Part shown: positions 46,358 to 57,864 of the stretch, piece after piece
Layout: each line of letters starts with the position of its first letter
How positions within the stretch are numbered: position 1 is the stretch's first letter
Source: Fistulifera solaris
Lineage: Eukaryota; Bacillariophyta; Bacillariophyceae; Naviculales; Stauroneidaceae
DNA length: 64,000 nt
Reading direction: 5' to 3'
Assembly (NCBI GenBank): GCA_030295235.1
Contig: AP026133.1
Location: 1,054,001 to 1,118,000, forward strand
Program-made: the position numbers and the translations under genes
The notes under the pieces: model-generated
What the model was told of the DNA's origin: nothing
Database searches by the model: none
Seen by the model: only the letters and a program-made list of their open reading frames with translations

Positions 46358-48842
46358 CTACTCCAGCGTTGGTAAGCCGTACTTCAATCGATATGATTCA
46401 TCACATGCGATGGGACTCTCCATTTCGAACACATAACGACATGTTTCAGGTTCATCAGCTGAGATGATCTGATTCTCAATGCCACAAGTGACACGGACCG
46501 TGGCGGAACGCTTCGGCCCGTTCCAGCATTTTGCCCCATTTGTCCATTTCCAAACTCGAGTTCCGTCATTATCAACACTAGCCCCATCCCATTTCCCAAG
46601 ATTAGTGCCTCCGGAGCCTCCTTCAGACTGGGTCGCAGAATCATTTAAACAAAGTTTGTAGGTGTATTTCCCGGAATCTATGGAGTGGCAGGAATTCTTC
46701 ATTGAATACAGCTCGCCGTCAGGGCCATAAGATCCGTCATTTCCACCATCTACTAGATCAACCATATCGCTTATTTTGCTTTGCAAGTTTTCCAACTCCG
46801 TTTCAAGTGTTGAGATACTAGCACTGAGTTCGTCTCTTTCATGTTTCGTTTCGTCGTTGTCAACAAGAGTCAAGTCGCCGAGAATGGCGTGAAACAAGTC
46901 GATTTCATCGCGACCATTAAGAACATAAAATCCTCCGTAGCCGTTTGGAATATCCCCAGGTAACGCGTCTTCTTTATCTTCTACCACGCAAGATTGCTGA
47001 GCATGCTGTAAAAGTCCAATGCAAGCTTCCTCTACTGCCTTCAGTATCTCCATTGATGGTATAGCAACAGAATTACGTCGGATAGTTGACGGTGGGCAAG
47101 TAATATGTATTTTGCAGATTTTCGAGTCTTCGTCGGCAGTTTGGAGCTCGGGAACCACGTTTGCAAGCAACTCCCAAAATTGTAAAAGGATAAATTTTCA
47201 TGGATCAATGTGCCTATCAACAGGGATTGGAGCACTGCGCGGAAGTCAGGCGGGTTGCTTGCTTCCAGTTCATCCATTAATACCTTTGCCGAAACCGCAT
47301 AGTCCAGACCTTTTTTATAGAGCAAAGCATGAGTTTGCGCGGATGGATCAAAGAAAGCTAGAAAAGGGACATCCACAATACATTGCGACGTACCGGTCTG
47401 GATAACACGTCTGCGATCATCAAGCTTGTTGCGGATGAACGGAAGAGGCACGGGGTCGATCATAGGACCAGGGTCACTATTGCCAGTCTCTTCAGCATCC
47501 TCGGTCATGTTTGCCCCTCCTTCAGCGGTCTCTTTCATTGCGTCTATCAGTGAGATGACTTTCTCAGCCTTTTGCCGCAACGCAACTCGACTCAACGAAA
47601 ACGGTTGCCCTAAAATTAGCTGCTCAAGTTGTAGTCGTCGTTCTTCTTGTTCATACTTTTTGGCGTGCTTACTTGAATCGCGTGATGGGTCTCTTCTTGG
47701 TTTGCTATCAGCGTCATTATCGTCCAAGTCTTCTCCTTCTTCATTTTCTGGGTCCACCTCTGTGAGTCGACGCCTTTGTAGCTTACTACTATGAGTGCTA
47801 CCCTTGTCAAGTGTTTTCTGTGTCCAGACAGGCGAATCGATATGCTGTAAATTAAAGTCGAGAAGCTCTGCTAGCAGTATCTTGTCAACAGCTTCGTTCA
47901 TAAACTTTGGCTTGTAGGTCGTTGACTCCCAAATTAGGCCTGCGTCGAGTCCAGCCAACCGCAACGGAACACAAGTTGTCGAATCCGTGTCTTTGCTATT
48001 ACCGCTAAATTTTGCGTCTTTTTCTTCCAAAGGAAACATGGCCTGCATCTCGCCTGCCGTTTGACACGCATGCACAATCATCCAACTAAGCTCATCGGTT
48101 GACAATCCGTTCAAAATTCCTATCTCGGGATCCGTGGCAATCTTCGCTGTTCGTTCCTTTACTTGAACAAGCCGTTGCTCGAGTCTCTTTATTTTCCATT
48201 GGGTAAGCTGGTCTTTTGCGTCGTTCAAACGCGACTCCAACGATGTTACGTAACCCCGCTCGACTTCCAAATCACGTGCTGTCTTTTCGCGAAGTTTTGA
48301 ATAAGATGCGAGTTCCTTCTTTCTGATCAACGATCCTTCACGGAAAGCGTGTAATCGTCGTTCCGCTTCCTGTCGTTCCGCCGCCAATACTTCGTCGCAT
48401 ATATCTTGACAAACACCCTGTGCTTCGTCAGCACCACTACAGCAATCACAAATGCCATCCTGTACTTTCGAAACAGCTATCTGTAGCTGCGGCTGTCCCG
48501 GGCAATGAAATTTAAGTGTACTGGTTTAATTCCAAAGTGGTAAGACTATTCTCTAACAATGAACGAGTTTAGACGGTCGCTCTCTATATATTTTACTTAC
48601 CTCGCAGTGTTGGCATGAATGCCAGGCCATTGCGTTGACCCCGAGCAAGCGTTTGTTTCCGTTTCATCTAAGCCTGAAATTGGGCAGTCACAGTATCCAT
48701 CGTTGATTTGATCTGGAGGAATTTGAATTAATTTTGCGTTGACTCCCCACCCGAAGGGACATTCAAGAAGTTGGGCCAATGTTGCGCCAAGGGGATTGAG
48801 GAGAAGAACGATAAACAGATGATTTTTCCGATTGCTTCGCAT
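46358..48842 (-). CDS. Glucosidase II beta subunit (PRKCSH type)
   Basis: This is the non-catalytic subunit that holds glucosidase II in the ER and reads mannose on N-glycans during glycoprotein folding. Exon 1 is 48842-48601 with a signal peptide (MRSNRKNHLFIVLLLNPLGA). An 80-base intron follows, then exon 2 (48520-46358). The N-terminal LDL-receptor-like modules are clear (INDGYCDCPISGLDETETNAC; VQDGICDCCSGADE). A long charged coiled coil follows. The C-terminal MRH lectin domain has the expected cysteines and the GKWDGASVDNDGTRVWKWTNGAKCWNGPKR block ending CRYVFEMESPIAC (patterns only). The frame breaks at the A4 run 47184-47187. One additional base gives 801 residues. The protein ends YGLPTLE rather than with a KDEL-like retention signal. 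Confidence 0.88.
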
Positions 48843-49473
48843 TCTGCTGTTCAAAGCTTTCGATGTATCAAGGTGCTAACCAACTTTACAAGTGCTCCAG
48901 CCTTTTGTTATTAATTATGGAGGGCTGCGAATAGCAACGGATAATGAAACATTCATCACAATAACATCAACTAAAGATGAAACGCGCGAGAAATTTACTA
49001 TAAACTTGAAGTGTTCGCCGATTTTTGGTAAGATTGAAAACAAGTCACGAGTCACGAGGCATGAACATGAACTCTACGGAGTATTTTTTCTTCCTTTTTT
49101 AGCCGATACCGGTACGGTACCAGGTACGCGATACCAGGTAGTCACTGGCTTTCGTCCGCTAAAACAGTGTCATGAAATAATGCTACCCAAAAGCAAAAGA
49201 TACTGCTAGATAAGAATATCGAACTTTGCATTTCACCCCTCAGATCTTCATGACTTTATGGAAGTCGAATTTAGTTGAGTCCCAGTCATGAGGAGGAGTC
49301 ATGAGCTAAGATACAGACACGATAAAGTTTCATTTGTTGTTTGACTCCGTCCGAAGAAATGATTCACAGAGTAGCTCCAAACTGAGATAGAGATGCTACT
49401 ACCCATTATTAACATTTGTTCTCTTGTTTCGTCGTAGTCGTCACGACCTTGTAACAGGTAGAACGAAGGGGTG
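48843..49473. other. Intergenic region with TACCGGTA
   Basis: No gene is supported. At 49107-49145 there is TACCGGTA followed by several GGTAC repeats, about 265 bases upstream of the glucosidase start. Confidence 0.35.
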
Positions 49474-51964
49474 TTATCTGCTCGTCCTCGGTCTACATTC
49501 TACCACTCCCCAGCTGACAAGAAGATTATATTCTGATGATAACTTAGCCATCCGCATGGATGTTTCTATTATTACAATTCTATTATTGCGCGACTTACTC
49601 CTTGTTGCCGTTTTGCATAATCTTTTCATTCTGCGAGGGTTTTGCGAACGCCAAAAGGCGGCACCGTCGTCTCGGTCGCGGGCGATTTTTATAGCAAAAT
49701 CGCGATCGCCGTGTCGCAAAACGTTATCCAAGCGAGGTAACAGCGCCACAGGTATTCTTTTGATTCTGACCAAGTACATGAAGCGACTTTTAATAACTCG
49801 GTCCAGTGGATAGGAAAAGTAAGCAGGGAAACGAGACACCTCAAAACGAGGATCCGTTGTTACCGCCTTCAAGAACTCCCATTTCGGCCGCAGCTCTTGT
49901 TTGACTGAATAGCCGAGGACAGGAGGAAGCCTAGTGACAAACCTGCCGATGTTCCTTATACCCACGGTTTCTCTCAAAAACTGTTCGACGGGTTTTATTT
50001 GTGTTTCAATATCCATTGTAAGTATTGCCGGAAATGATCTGAAAATGAGAGGCATACTTTCTTCGTCCACGCCCAAGTTCTTCAAGTAATCGACAACTCT
50101 TTGCATTTCTTCACGCGGCTTGCCTAGTAGTAATGGGTACAGCTGAAGAACTCGAGGAAGATCGTCTTCCCACATACCGAGGTCTTCCATCAAATACTTG
50201 GCCGTCGGTAAGATTTGTTCTTTTGCATCGAGCAGCAGCACAGAAGGATAAGCAGCAATGACTTTGCCAAGATCTGAGGTCCCAATTTTGTTTCGTAACG
50301 TCCAAGCCGTTTCGCTCATTTTCTGATAAGTTCTATTGATTCTCTCGCGGCGGGTCTGACTCCCCCGGCCATACAATGCCGACAAAACACTTGGATCTGC
50401 GTTAGAGTCCTCAAACAGTGAAGATTCCTTATCACTATATCCTGCAATTTCAGCGCCAAACAAAGTCGAGTTGTCAGCAAGATTTATAGCTGTTTTTTCA
50501 AGTCTGTTTTGCGTTTCCAATCGAGGAACAGGAGCAACAGTATCCAGTAGCTCTTGGCAACCAGGTCGGCGTAATAGAGGACCGATGCTTTCTACCGGCA
50601 TACGCACGGCATCACTGGCAAGGAAGGCAATCAGTCGGAAAACGGAAGCTGGCGACCTCGAAAGAAGAACTGGGAGCTGATTGCCCTGATTGCGAGCGAG
50701 CGACTTGGCCGAAACAGACAGCTGAACAAACAGGGCTACCATTTCCATAGCGGATCTGGATCCTCGCATAGTTAGGAGACCTGGAGTCCGACGAAGTACC
50801 TTTCGAGCTTCATATCTGCGCAGACCGAGAGTGCCACACAAAAGATCCACCAACACCCGATTTAACGTTTCTTTGAGCGTTTCCCCTTCCGACGAACTTG
50901 CAGCGTCTGTTTCGCTTTCTGCTTCGTTCTCGATGGGTCTCGCTTGCATCAAAGCAATACCCGGTGAGTGAATAAGGATTTCCGCAATGTCTCGCACCGA
51001 GAGTCCGTATTCAAGCATCAAATCCACAACATTCTCAAAATTATTTTGCAAAGTGCGGGGCTCGGAAGGAATACCCACAGGAAAGTCATCGACCGGTACA
51101 TTTACTTCTTCCACACCGTCTACCAGCCAAATACGATCTCTTTGTTTGAGAAATTCCCGAACCCTTCTTCGAGCGGTCCGTGCCAAGGCTTGTGACTGCA
51201 CGCGGTCTCCAGCCGTGATTGCCAACGTTTCCAGTTCTTTCGCATCTCCCACTTCGGTGTGAGACATTAGAACACGAGCAACACGATTGCTATTAAACTG
51301 TCCTAACCAGTTTTGGTCGCTGGTGGTGTCACCAGCTGTATCTGTTTGTCCCGAAAATGTTTCCATAAACATATAATCATCACTATCTGTTGGTTCATTC
51401 ATTTTTGAGGCCAGTGACGACGACAAGTAAGCGGCAAATGCATTCGCTCCCAAAGCTGCCCCATCATCTATGGACAGTGATGCAACTAACTCTGGCTCGT
51501 TATTCGAAATGAATTTATTCCTTTCGGGACTGTCTGTCGCTTTTTGTTGTGTTTCTCGCGATGTTCGTTGCAGCACTTGTTGTTGCATTTCTTCGTCCTG
51601 GATCCGTTGCAGTTGTCGAGCTTTCTTTTGTGCACTCACGAATCTCAGTAAATTGGAGTCCACTAACGGGGTTCGACGGGGCGGAGAGGCGGGCGTTTTG
51701 TTGGCACCTTTCCTTTTCCGTCGCGCTAAATCCATATCTAAATCGGAACTCGTCCTACTCGTTTGTATTGTAATCCAAGCCGCGGTATATCCTGTGCGAG
51801 AAAGAAGAGTTTTGCATGAATGAGACGATTTCTTAGTGTATTGTGCATTCATTGGCAAAGTCATGTCACATACCTTTCGAACAGCGTTGAGGAGGTGATT
51901 TGGAATGAAATGCTGTGCATACTACGCCCATGAGAGCAGTTGCCAAGAGCGATATTTGCCTCAT
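49474..51964 (-). CDS. Plastid-targeted mTERF protein
   Basis: mTERF proteins are helical-repeat nucleic-acid-binding proteins that control organelle transcription or RNA processing. Exon 1 (51964-51874) encodes MRQISLLATALMGVVCTAFH, a signal peptide with a TAF plastid-type motif. An 82-base intron (51792-51873) leads to exon 2 (51791-49474). The 802-residue frame is intact. About 450 residues of mostly polar sequence with scattered degenerate repeats come first. Clear mTERF units are then visible, each with a Pro-Leu core (VIAAYPSVLLLDAKEQILPT; VLQLYPLLLGKPREEMQRVV; IFRSFPAILTMDIETQIKPV; FVTRLPPVLGYSVKQELRPK; FPAYFSYPLDRVIKSRFMYL). The function in chloroplast gene expression follows from the family and targeting. 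No RNA or DNA target can be named. Confidence 0.88.
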
Positions 51965-52672
51965 GGCCTCCTATTTAGACAATGTGTTTGTCTGTTCACC
52001 GCTTCTCTATTGATGATTGTATTGAAATAATTGAGGGAAAGGTCAAGCAATATCGACTTGCCAAGCTCTCTCACCTGCCGTTTTTGCTTTGCGGTTTTGC
52101 TTGGGTGATCTCGCCCTTCCAATCATTCCACCTTTCCGTCTTTGTAGGTAAACCGTGAAGTATGACGTCGTCCTACTTCGAAGTGATTGATGTGAAAAGT
52201 AACTGGTACTTGAGACATATCTGTGAAACGTCTACGTTTCAGGCCAATGATCGTCGAAAACGCACTTCAACTTGATCGTCGTCAAAAGAGGGACTGGAAA
52301 TACAGGTGGGGACGTCACACGAGAACTTTGCGGAAGAAATTCTTTCGCAAGACTCAAATAGCGTTTGACGGACAGATGGACAGGGTACGAACGGCAAACA
52401 GATCGCCGGCTTCGGCGAATGACGTGTGTGACGAACGGGGGGGGGAGCGCAGAGCGCCGAACAACAAAAGGAATGCTATACTTTTTCACTATATATGTAA
52501 AAGAAGTGGTACCGGTACCCGTACCTTACTACGCTCGAATGCGGTGGCAAACGACTTTGCGATACAAAACAACGAGCATACGAGCAACGCAACTCATCTC
52601 GCAACGATTCTTGACACTGCATTGCACTGCACTGCATCGTTCTGGTTACAAAAGAGCAACAAACGAACCATC
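51965..52672. promoter_or_regulatory. Divergent promoter region, mTERF and plastid protein genes
   Basis: This is 708 bases between divergent genes. It includes a G9 run at 52437-52445, a possible TATA-like CACTATATATG at about 52488-52498, and TACCGGTA at 52510-52517, 160 bases before the next start. A direct repeat of TTGCACTGCACTGCAT type lies at about 52621-52637. An open frame in phase with the next gene (from 52223) has no conserved sequence and is taken as leader. Confidence 0.4.
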
Positions 52673-53493
52673 ATGAAGGTTTCTGCAACAATTCTTGCGG
52701 TTCTTGTCGTTAGCGCTTCGGCTTACAATATGCCGACCCGCTCCACTCTCCGCAGCATGAGTGTGAAAACGGTGAGCGCCCCCGTAGCTTCGGGACGTTC
52801 GTCTTCCTCCACCATCAAGATGGAAGGTAAGTTTATGCTACTACTGTCGTGATAATAAAAGCGCCACGTTCACTCATCAACTGACAATTCCCAGATTTCG
52901 GACTTTTCAAGGGCACCAAATTGTCGTTTGACGATACCTGGGATGGTATTGAAGCTATTTCGGAAGTTGGTTTGGAGAAGCGCCTGAACAAAGATGGTCT
53001 TCGTTACAAAATGAACCGAACGGAAAAAGAGGCGGATGAAGTCGGGCGCTTGTACAATCTTCCTGGTTTCACTGTCAATCTACCTTTGATTGGAGAGACG
53101 TACTTGGGACCTCCGAAGGTGGAAAGCATTTGGGAGGCACTTGGCTTCACGGCTACCTCCAACAACCCCGCCCGCCAAAAAGAAAAGCTCAAAGCCATCG
53201 AAAAGGCTCGTGAAGCCCAGTATGGTGTCAGAGGTGGACCCGGAAAGTCGATCCGTGCGGAATGGTTGAAGAAGTACGGTTACCCTCGTCTCGTAGGCTC
53301 GGGAGGTATTTTCTATGCGGATCAGCTCTCCACGGATGAACAGCCAATGGGTGGATTCAACATGGGAAAATCGGGTGAAATGTGGCCGGTTCCCAAGGTT
53401 GTGAAGGAAGGAAACTACGGAGGATCGAAAGGATGGGGAATGAAGAAGATGGGTCTCACGGTTGACGGACTTCCTCCTCAAAAGAAGATTTAA
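52673..53493 (+). CDS. Plastid-targeted protein, possibly photosystem-associated
   Basis: Exon 1 (52673-52826) encodes a signal peptide ending ASAYNMP, a valid plastid motif with Tyr at the critical position, and a Ser-rich transit segment. A 68-base intron leads to exon 2 (52895-53493). The 250-residue precursor has a basic, Gly-rich, largely loop-like mature part with no long hydrophobic segment (LPLIGETYLGPPKVESIWEA; GVRGGPGKSIRAEWLKKYGY; GGSKGWGMKKMGLTVDGLPP). The codons look regular and the frame is intact. I do not recognise the family with certainty. The size, targeting and loop-rich basic composition would suit a peripheral subunit of a diatom photosystem, such as the recently described Psa28/Psa29-type proteins, but that is an inference to be tested. 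Confidence 0.75.
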
Positions 53494-54071
53494 AATAGCT
53501 AGACTATAGCGATCGTTTGTTTTGCTATTCCAAATCGTGTTTGATTGTAAGGCTTATTGCTGGTTGGCGAGACTGCTTTGTTTCACTCGTCGTGTCGTTC
53601 AAATAATACTAGAAGTACGGAGTCAAATCTCACACGAATGGGCTTTATGCTGGAGCGTCGCATCAAACAAGAAAAGAGTCGAACGGATGATTCCAATGAT
53701 CTCTAAATTAGTTCACGTTGCGGAATTGGAGATCTAGGACGAGGAGCTGGGACCAGGAGGTCGTATTGATACTCTCTAGCTGATAGCCAACAAGGTAAAG
53801 GTCTTCGCGACGTCGGCCAGACCTTCACAAACAGCAGCAGCAACGTCAGTGTTTCCGCCTTGACACTGAACAATCGTGGACAGTGAGTCACGTACACGGC
53901 GTCATTGAGGGGTACTCTTTCATGTAGACTGCCGTGGCGGACACAAAACGGTCGTCTCGCCGATCGGAGGTTGGAAGGAAAAAATTGCATTGAAGCAAAA
54001 ATCGAACTGCTGTGTCAAGCATCTGTTGCACTTGCTGTTTGCTTTATCAGTCAGCGATCCTCACAGCAGCT
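53494..54071. other. Intergenic region with a possible gene fragment on the minus strand
   Basis: On the minus strand, ending in TAG at 53776-53778, about 30 codons read SLSTIVQCQGGNTDVAAAVC followed by EGLADVAKTFTLLAIS. That composition is coding-like, resembling a helical-repeat segment. One base out of frame, immediately upstream (about 53890-53960), is VSATAVYMKEYPSMTP. Together they could be the end of a HEAT-type transport protein gene or its remnant. No start or further exons were found, so it is not called as a gene. Confidence 0.25.
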
Positions 54072-55737
54072 ATGCGTCGACCTATTTGGTGTCCTTCTTG
54101 GTGTTTCCTTTTCCTCGCATTTACGCGGAATGGAGTATCGCTGACTTCGGCTTGGGGATGGAAACGAAGCATCGGTGCATCGCAACGCAGCAATCTTTTA
54201 ATTACAAGCGATATTGATACCTCTCTTTCACTCACGAAAAGCGACCATTTACCAAGAGGCGGAGCAATACTGAATGAGACGTCTCTGAATGATGCTGGTG
54301 GAGTTGCCGTTGAAGATCCTGCCGAAGTAAGTAAGATTCATGAAGCATCGGAAGTCCTTGCGACTATTTTTCTCACTTAACGTTTTCTTTCGTTCTAAAG
54401 AACCGAGGTCCGCTACGAGTCCTTTTCCTATCGGCAGACACTGGAGGCGGCCATCGAGCCTCAGCCGAGTCACTAGCAAAGCAGTTTCTGATCCACTATC
54501 CAGGTAGCAAGTATGAACTCTTGGATATTTGGACTCCATGTGGAGTTTTTCCCTACCGCACGCTTGTCCCTTCCTATCAGCATCTTTCCGCGAGCCCCAA
54601 ACAGTGGCGAGTCCTCTATCACGCGTCAAATACGTTACCTTGGGAGATTTTGATGGATCTTCATAGTACCTTTTTATGTGAAAAAGGAATCCGCAAGCGC
54701 ATTGCTGAGTATGATCCTGATGTAATAGTATCCGTCCATCCCGCCATGAACTATGCACCAATGAAGTCAGCGCAGAAACTTTCCAAGTTATACGGAAAGC
54801 ATATTCCTTTCTTCACTGTGGTAACCGACTTGGGTTCCGGGCATGCAACGTGGTTCCAAAAGAATGTCGATAAGCTGTACCTGGCGTCGGAGCGACTCTA
54901 TCGATTGGCCAAACGCCGAGGAGGCACCCCGGACGATCGAATCGTCATGACCGGATTGCCGATTCGCCACGATTTCACTGTGCAGGCGGATCTATTAGGG
55001 CGTGACCGGTGTAGTGCATTTGGGAAAGAGTATCAGAAACAGGTCCGACAAAAGCTGCTACCCGGTGTGGACCCGGAAAAGCCGGTAATACTGCTTATGG
55101 GAGGAGGTGAAGGTGTTGGGGCGCTATCGGAAATCGTGGACGAGCTGTACACCACACTGGTTCTCAAAGGAGTTGATGCGACAATTTGCGTCATTTGCGG
55201 TCGAAACGAAAAGCTAAAGGACAGTTTGAACGGTCGCGACTGGGCGTCCGTTTCGGAAAAGCTAGCGGCTAGCAATAGAAACAAGCGACGTAAAAGAGGA
55301 GTCGCTGGTTTGGCAAACGTCCTCCGTTGCCGCCTATTGTCAAGAGTGAACAATCCGGCAACGTGGATGTGATTGGCTTGGGCTTTTTAACAAACATCGC
55401 TGAATACATGGTCGCATCGACTATTCTTCTCAGCAAAGCGGGACCTGGAACAATAGCAGAAGCTGCTTCAGTAGGACTGCCTATTTTAATGACAAGCTTT
55501 TTACCGGGACAAGAAGCTGGAAATGTTGACTTTGCAGTTGAGAAAGGCTTTGGAGAATACTGCGATGAGCCGGTATACATAGCCGAAATAGTATCTCAGT
55601 GGTTGGAGAAACCAGACTTAATTCGAGATATGAGTCAAAAGGCGCACGCTGTCGGTCATCCAGAAGCTGCATCGGAGATTGTTCAGGATATTGGGTCAAT
55701 TACTCACACATGGAAAGTCTTGAACAATCAAACCTGA
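54072..55737 (+). CDS. MGD: Monogalactosyldiacylglycerol (MGDG) synthase
   Basis: This transfers galactose from UDP-galactose to diacylglycerol, making the main plastid membrane lipid. Exon 1 (54072-54326) starts at the ATG of MRRPIWCPSWCFLFLAFTRN. It gives a signal peptide ending VSLTSAWGWK, an SAW-type plastid motif. Exon 2 (54401-55737) holds the enzyme after a 74-base intron. Family motifs are VLFLSADTGGGHRASAESL near residue 90, PDVIVSVHPAMNYAP, VVTDLGSGHATWFQ, DRIVMTGLPIRHDF, ILLMGGGEGVG and SKAGPGTIAEAASVGLPI. These are the glycosyltransferase GT28 donor and acceptor signatures. The frame breaks at the A3 run 55315-55317. One additional A turns LANVLRC into LAKRPPLPPIV and continues into GNVDVIGLGF, giving 530 residues. 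Confidence 0.92.
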
Positions 55738-56637
55738 GTGTTTTTCTGACTTTTAATTCTTTCAATAAGCTCTTCACGCCTTGAGAGGAGCACAAACAGG
55801 AGAATCTACTAATTCAATCAATGTTTTTTACTAAGTTATCGGAGTTAACAACCTATGTCGTGTAAGATGCAGTTGCAACTGTTTTCGGATGAGATCCCGT
55901 TCTGCTTTTTGAGTCATTGAGCAAAAGAGCCCACGATCTCCGCAATGAAGATTATTCCTCGAGAGAGAGCTTCAGATTGGCAAAATACGATTGCGCAATG
56001 GAAAGTTACTAACAACCACCACCACCAACTACAACAACTTTCGGTGGCGAATTTCACACCGATGTATCCATTTATCCATCACTCGTTTGAGCTCCCATAA
56101 CTTTCTGAGGTGAGAAGAAGGTATGCCGAGTTTCAAGCCTAGAGTTTCGACAAACCTTGCTGGTGCAATTTTGTGATGATGTGAGGATGTGTGCAGTTTC
56201 TGCGTTTTCACTGTTTACGTTTCCAACTTCCACTCACGACCCACTCAGTCCGGTGAATACAGTGCCATTACTGCATACGGCACTCATCCGTCTTTAAATC
56301 CTAACACTTACTACTTTGCAGTTGACACTGCATCACGCATGCCCCCAGTGACTTCGGCCGATACTAAAACCTTACTAAACACGACGTATTCCTTACTTCA
56401 CTCGTGACTACGTCGTTGTTACTTTTAATACAAAACTGTACTTTCGGACGTTGTACTCCGCCGCCTTTCTCGCGTCTTCGGGGAAAAAACTCGCGGTATT
56501 GGCAACACTTTTTCCACCGATGGACCGATGGATGATGGATCCAGCGGCCAAACAGTTTTTCATTTGCTTCCAAAAACAGTTGCGACAAGATTACCATTGA
56601 AAGCAGCAATAAAATAAAATAAACCGATTCCATCAAA
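55738..56637. other. Intergenic region, nothing recognised
   Basis: This is 900 bases between MGDG synthase and the next small gene. Neither strand shows a recognisable gene. An ACCACCACCACCAAC tract lies near 56017-56030. Confidence 0.35.
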
Positions 56638-57159
56638 ATGCACCGCGTGAGATCCTTCTCTCCTTATATTGCATCCAGCAAGGAGAATCCTCCTTGTCCG
56701 GTAGTCACCATTGAAGTGGCGCCGTTGGAGGGAATTGATTTTCGACACGCGAGCGCGAACAAGCGAAATAAGCCGCATGGCGGTTTGTCGACAGCGAGCG
56801 CGACGGAAATCAGCAGTATCAGCACAACACCATCCTTTGAAAAGTCGGTAAAGTTGAGTTCCTCGCACACAACTACCCGAGCCTCACAAGTTCCTTCCTG
56901 TCACTCTCCGGTCAGCAACCAGAGTCGACCGCGCGCGAATCACACATCGGAGGAAGGCACGACTGCTCCAGACATGGAAACTTACAAAGCTATGTTGAAG
57001 AAAACCACACGACTGAATAAGAAATCACCCATGCGTCAACAACATCACCACAGCAAAGAGTCTTTAGCCAACTACAAGGATTTGGTGGCCGTGCAACATC
57101 GCGATGCTCGTCGGAAACACAAACATCTGGGTTTGCCCCCGGCATCTATACAATACTAG
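56638..57159 (+). CDS. Small hypothetical protein, Ser/Thr/Lys-rich
   Basis: This is a single-exon, 173-residue frame from an ATG. The N-terminal third is mixed (PPCPVVTIEVAPLEGIDFRH), the middle is Ser/Thr-rich and probably disordered, and the C-terminus is basic and helical (YKAMLKKTTRLNKKSPMRQQ followed by SLANYKDLVAVQHRDARRKH). I do not recognise it. The coherent composition, the start-to-stop integrity and the ACAAT-like leader argue for a real gene. The lack of a family match keeps confidence moderate. Confidence 0.5.
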   Translation: MHRVRSFSPYIASSKENPPCPVVTIEVAPLEGIDFRHASANKRNKPHGGLSTASATEISSISTTPSFEKSVKLSSSHTTTRASQVPSCHSPVSNQSRPRANHTSEEGTTAPDMETYKAMLKKTTRLNKKSPMRQQHHHSKESLANYKDLVAVQHRDARRKHKHLGLPPASIQY

Positions 57160-57864
57160 TTCTTCCCAAGCATCGCTACGAACTGTTTTTTTTTGAATAG
57201 AAGGAGAAGGAGATAAACTGCCAAAGTCTTTTACCATATCTCTAAATCTCGCTTGCTTTTGACAAGATCAGTAGACTTTTGAAAATACTTATACTTGTCC
57301 CAGTGTTGATCGTCAATACAAAGTACCCAAAGGAGTAATTTATGAGTTTGAGACGCATCTACAAGTATTTATCGTCAATAACACAATTACTCTTTGAAGC
57401 ACTTTTAGCAGTGACGGGAAATAAGTTTTTGTTTGCATCGATTTTGGTCCGTTTTGCGTCCGATTTGCGTCCGATGGAACTATCATGTACGTAGTAGGCT
57501 CAAGTGTAAATGTTGAATCAGCTTTTCCACGACTGGATTTGAGTCATGTGATATCGCAGATTCCGGATCGCAAAAAAAGCTCGACCATGATACCAGTTAC
57601 CAGTAGTAACATAACAAAAACAGCAGCAAAACAGACGAACATATTACTCGTTGCTTCGTATGCTTTTGATACCTCTATTTGCATTTTACTCAGTCATTCT
57701 TGCAAGAACTGTAAGAATTATTAAACAAAACGGAAAGCGAAACAAGCTGAAATATCAAGAAAAACAGAAAGTGATTCATCGACGCGATCTTTTAACGCGA
57801 TCTTTTAGATCTCCCGCGACGCTTTTATCATCGCCTATCCTTTCGTGTTCGATCTTTCTAAATC
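57160..57864. other. AT-rich intergenic region upstream of Raptor gene
   Basis: About 700 AT-rich bases. There is a short direct repeat of GATCTTTTA (CGCGATCTTTTAACGCGATCTTTTAG-like, 57784-57809) about 60 bases upstream of the Raptor start. No gene is supported. Confidence 0.35.

Noticed and set aside
52223-52672. N-terminal extension of the plastid protein
   Set aside because: It is open by chance through the leader. The ATG at 52673 starts a textbook signal peptide.
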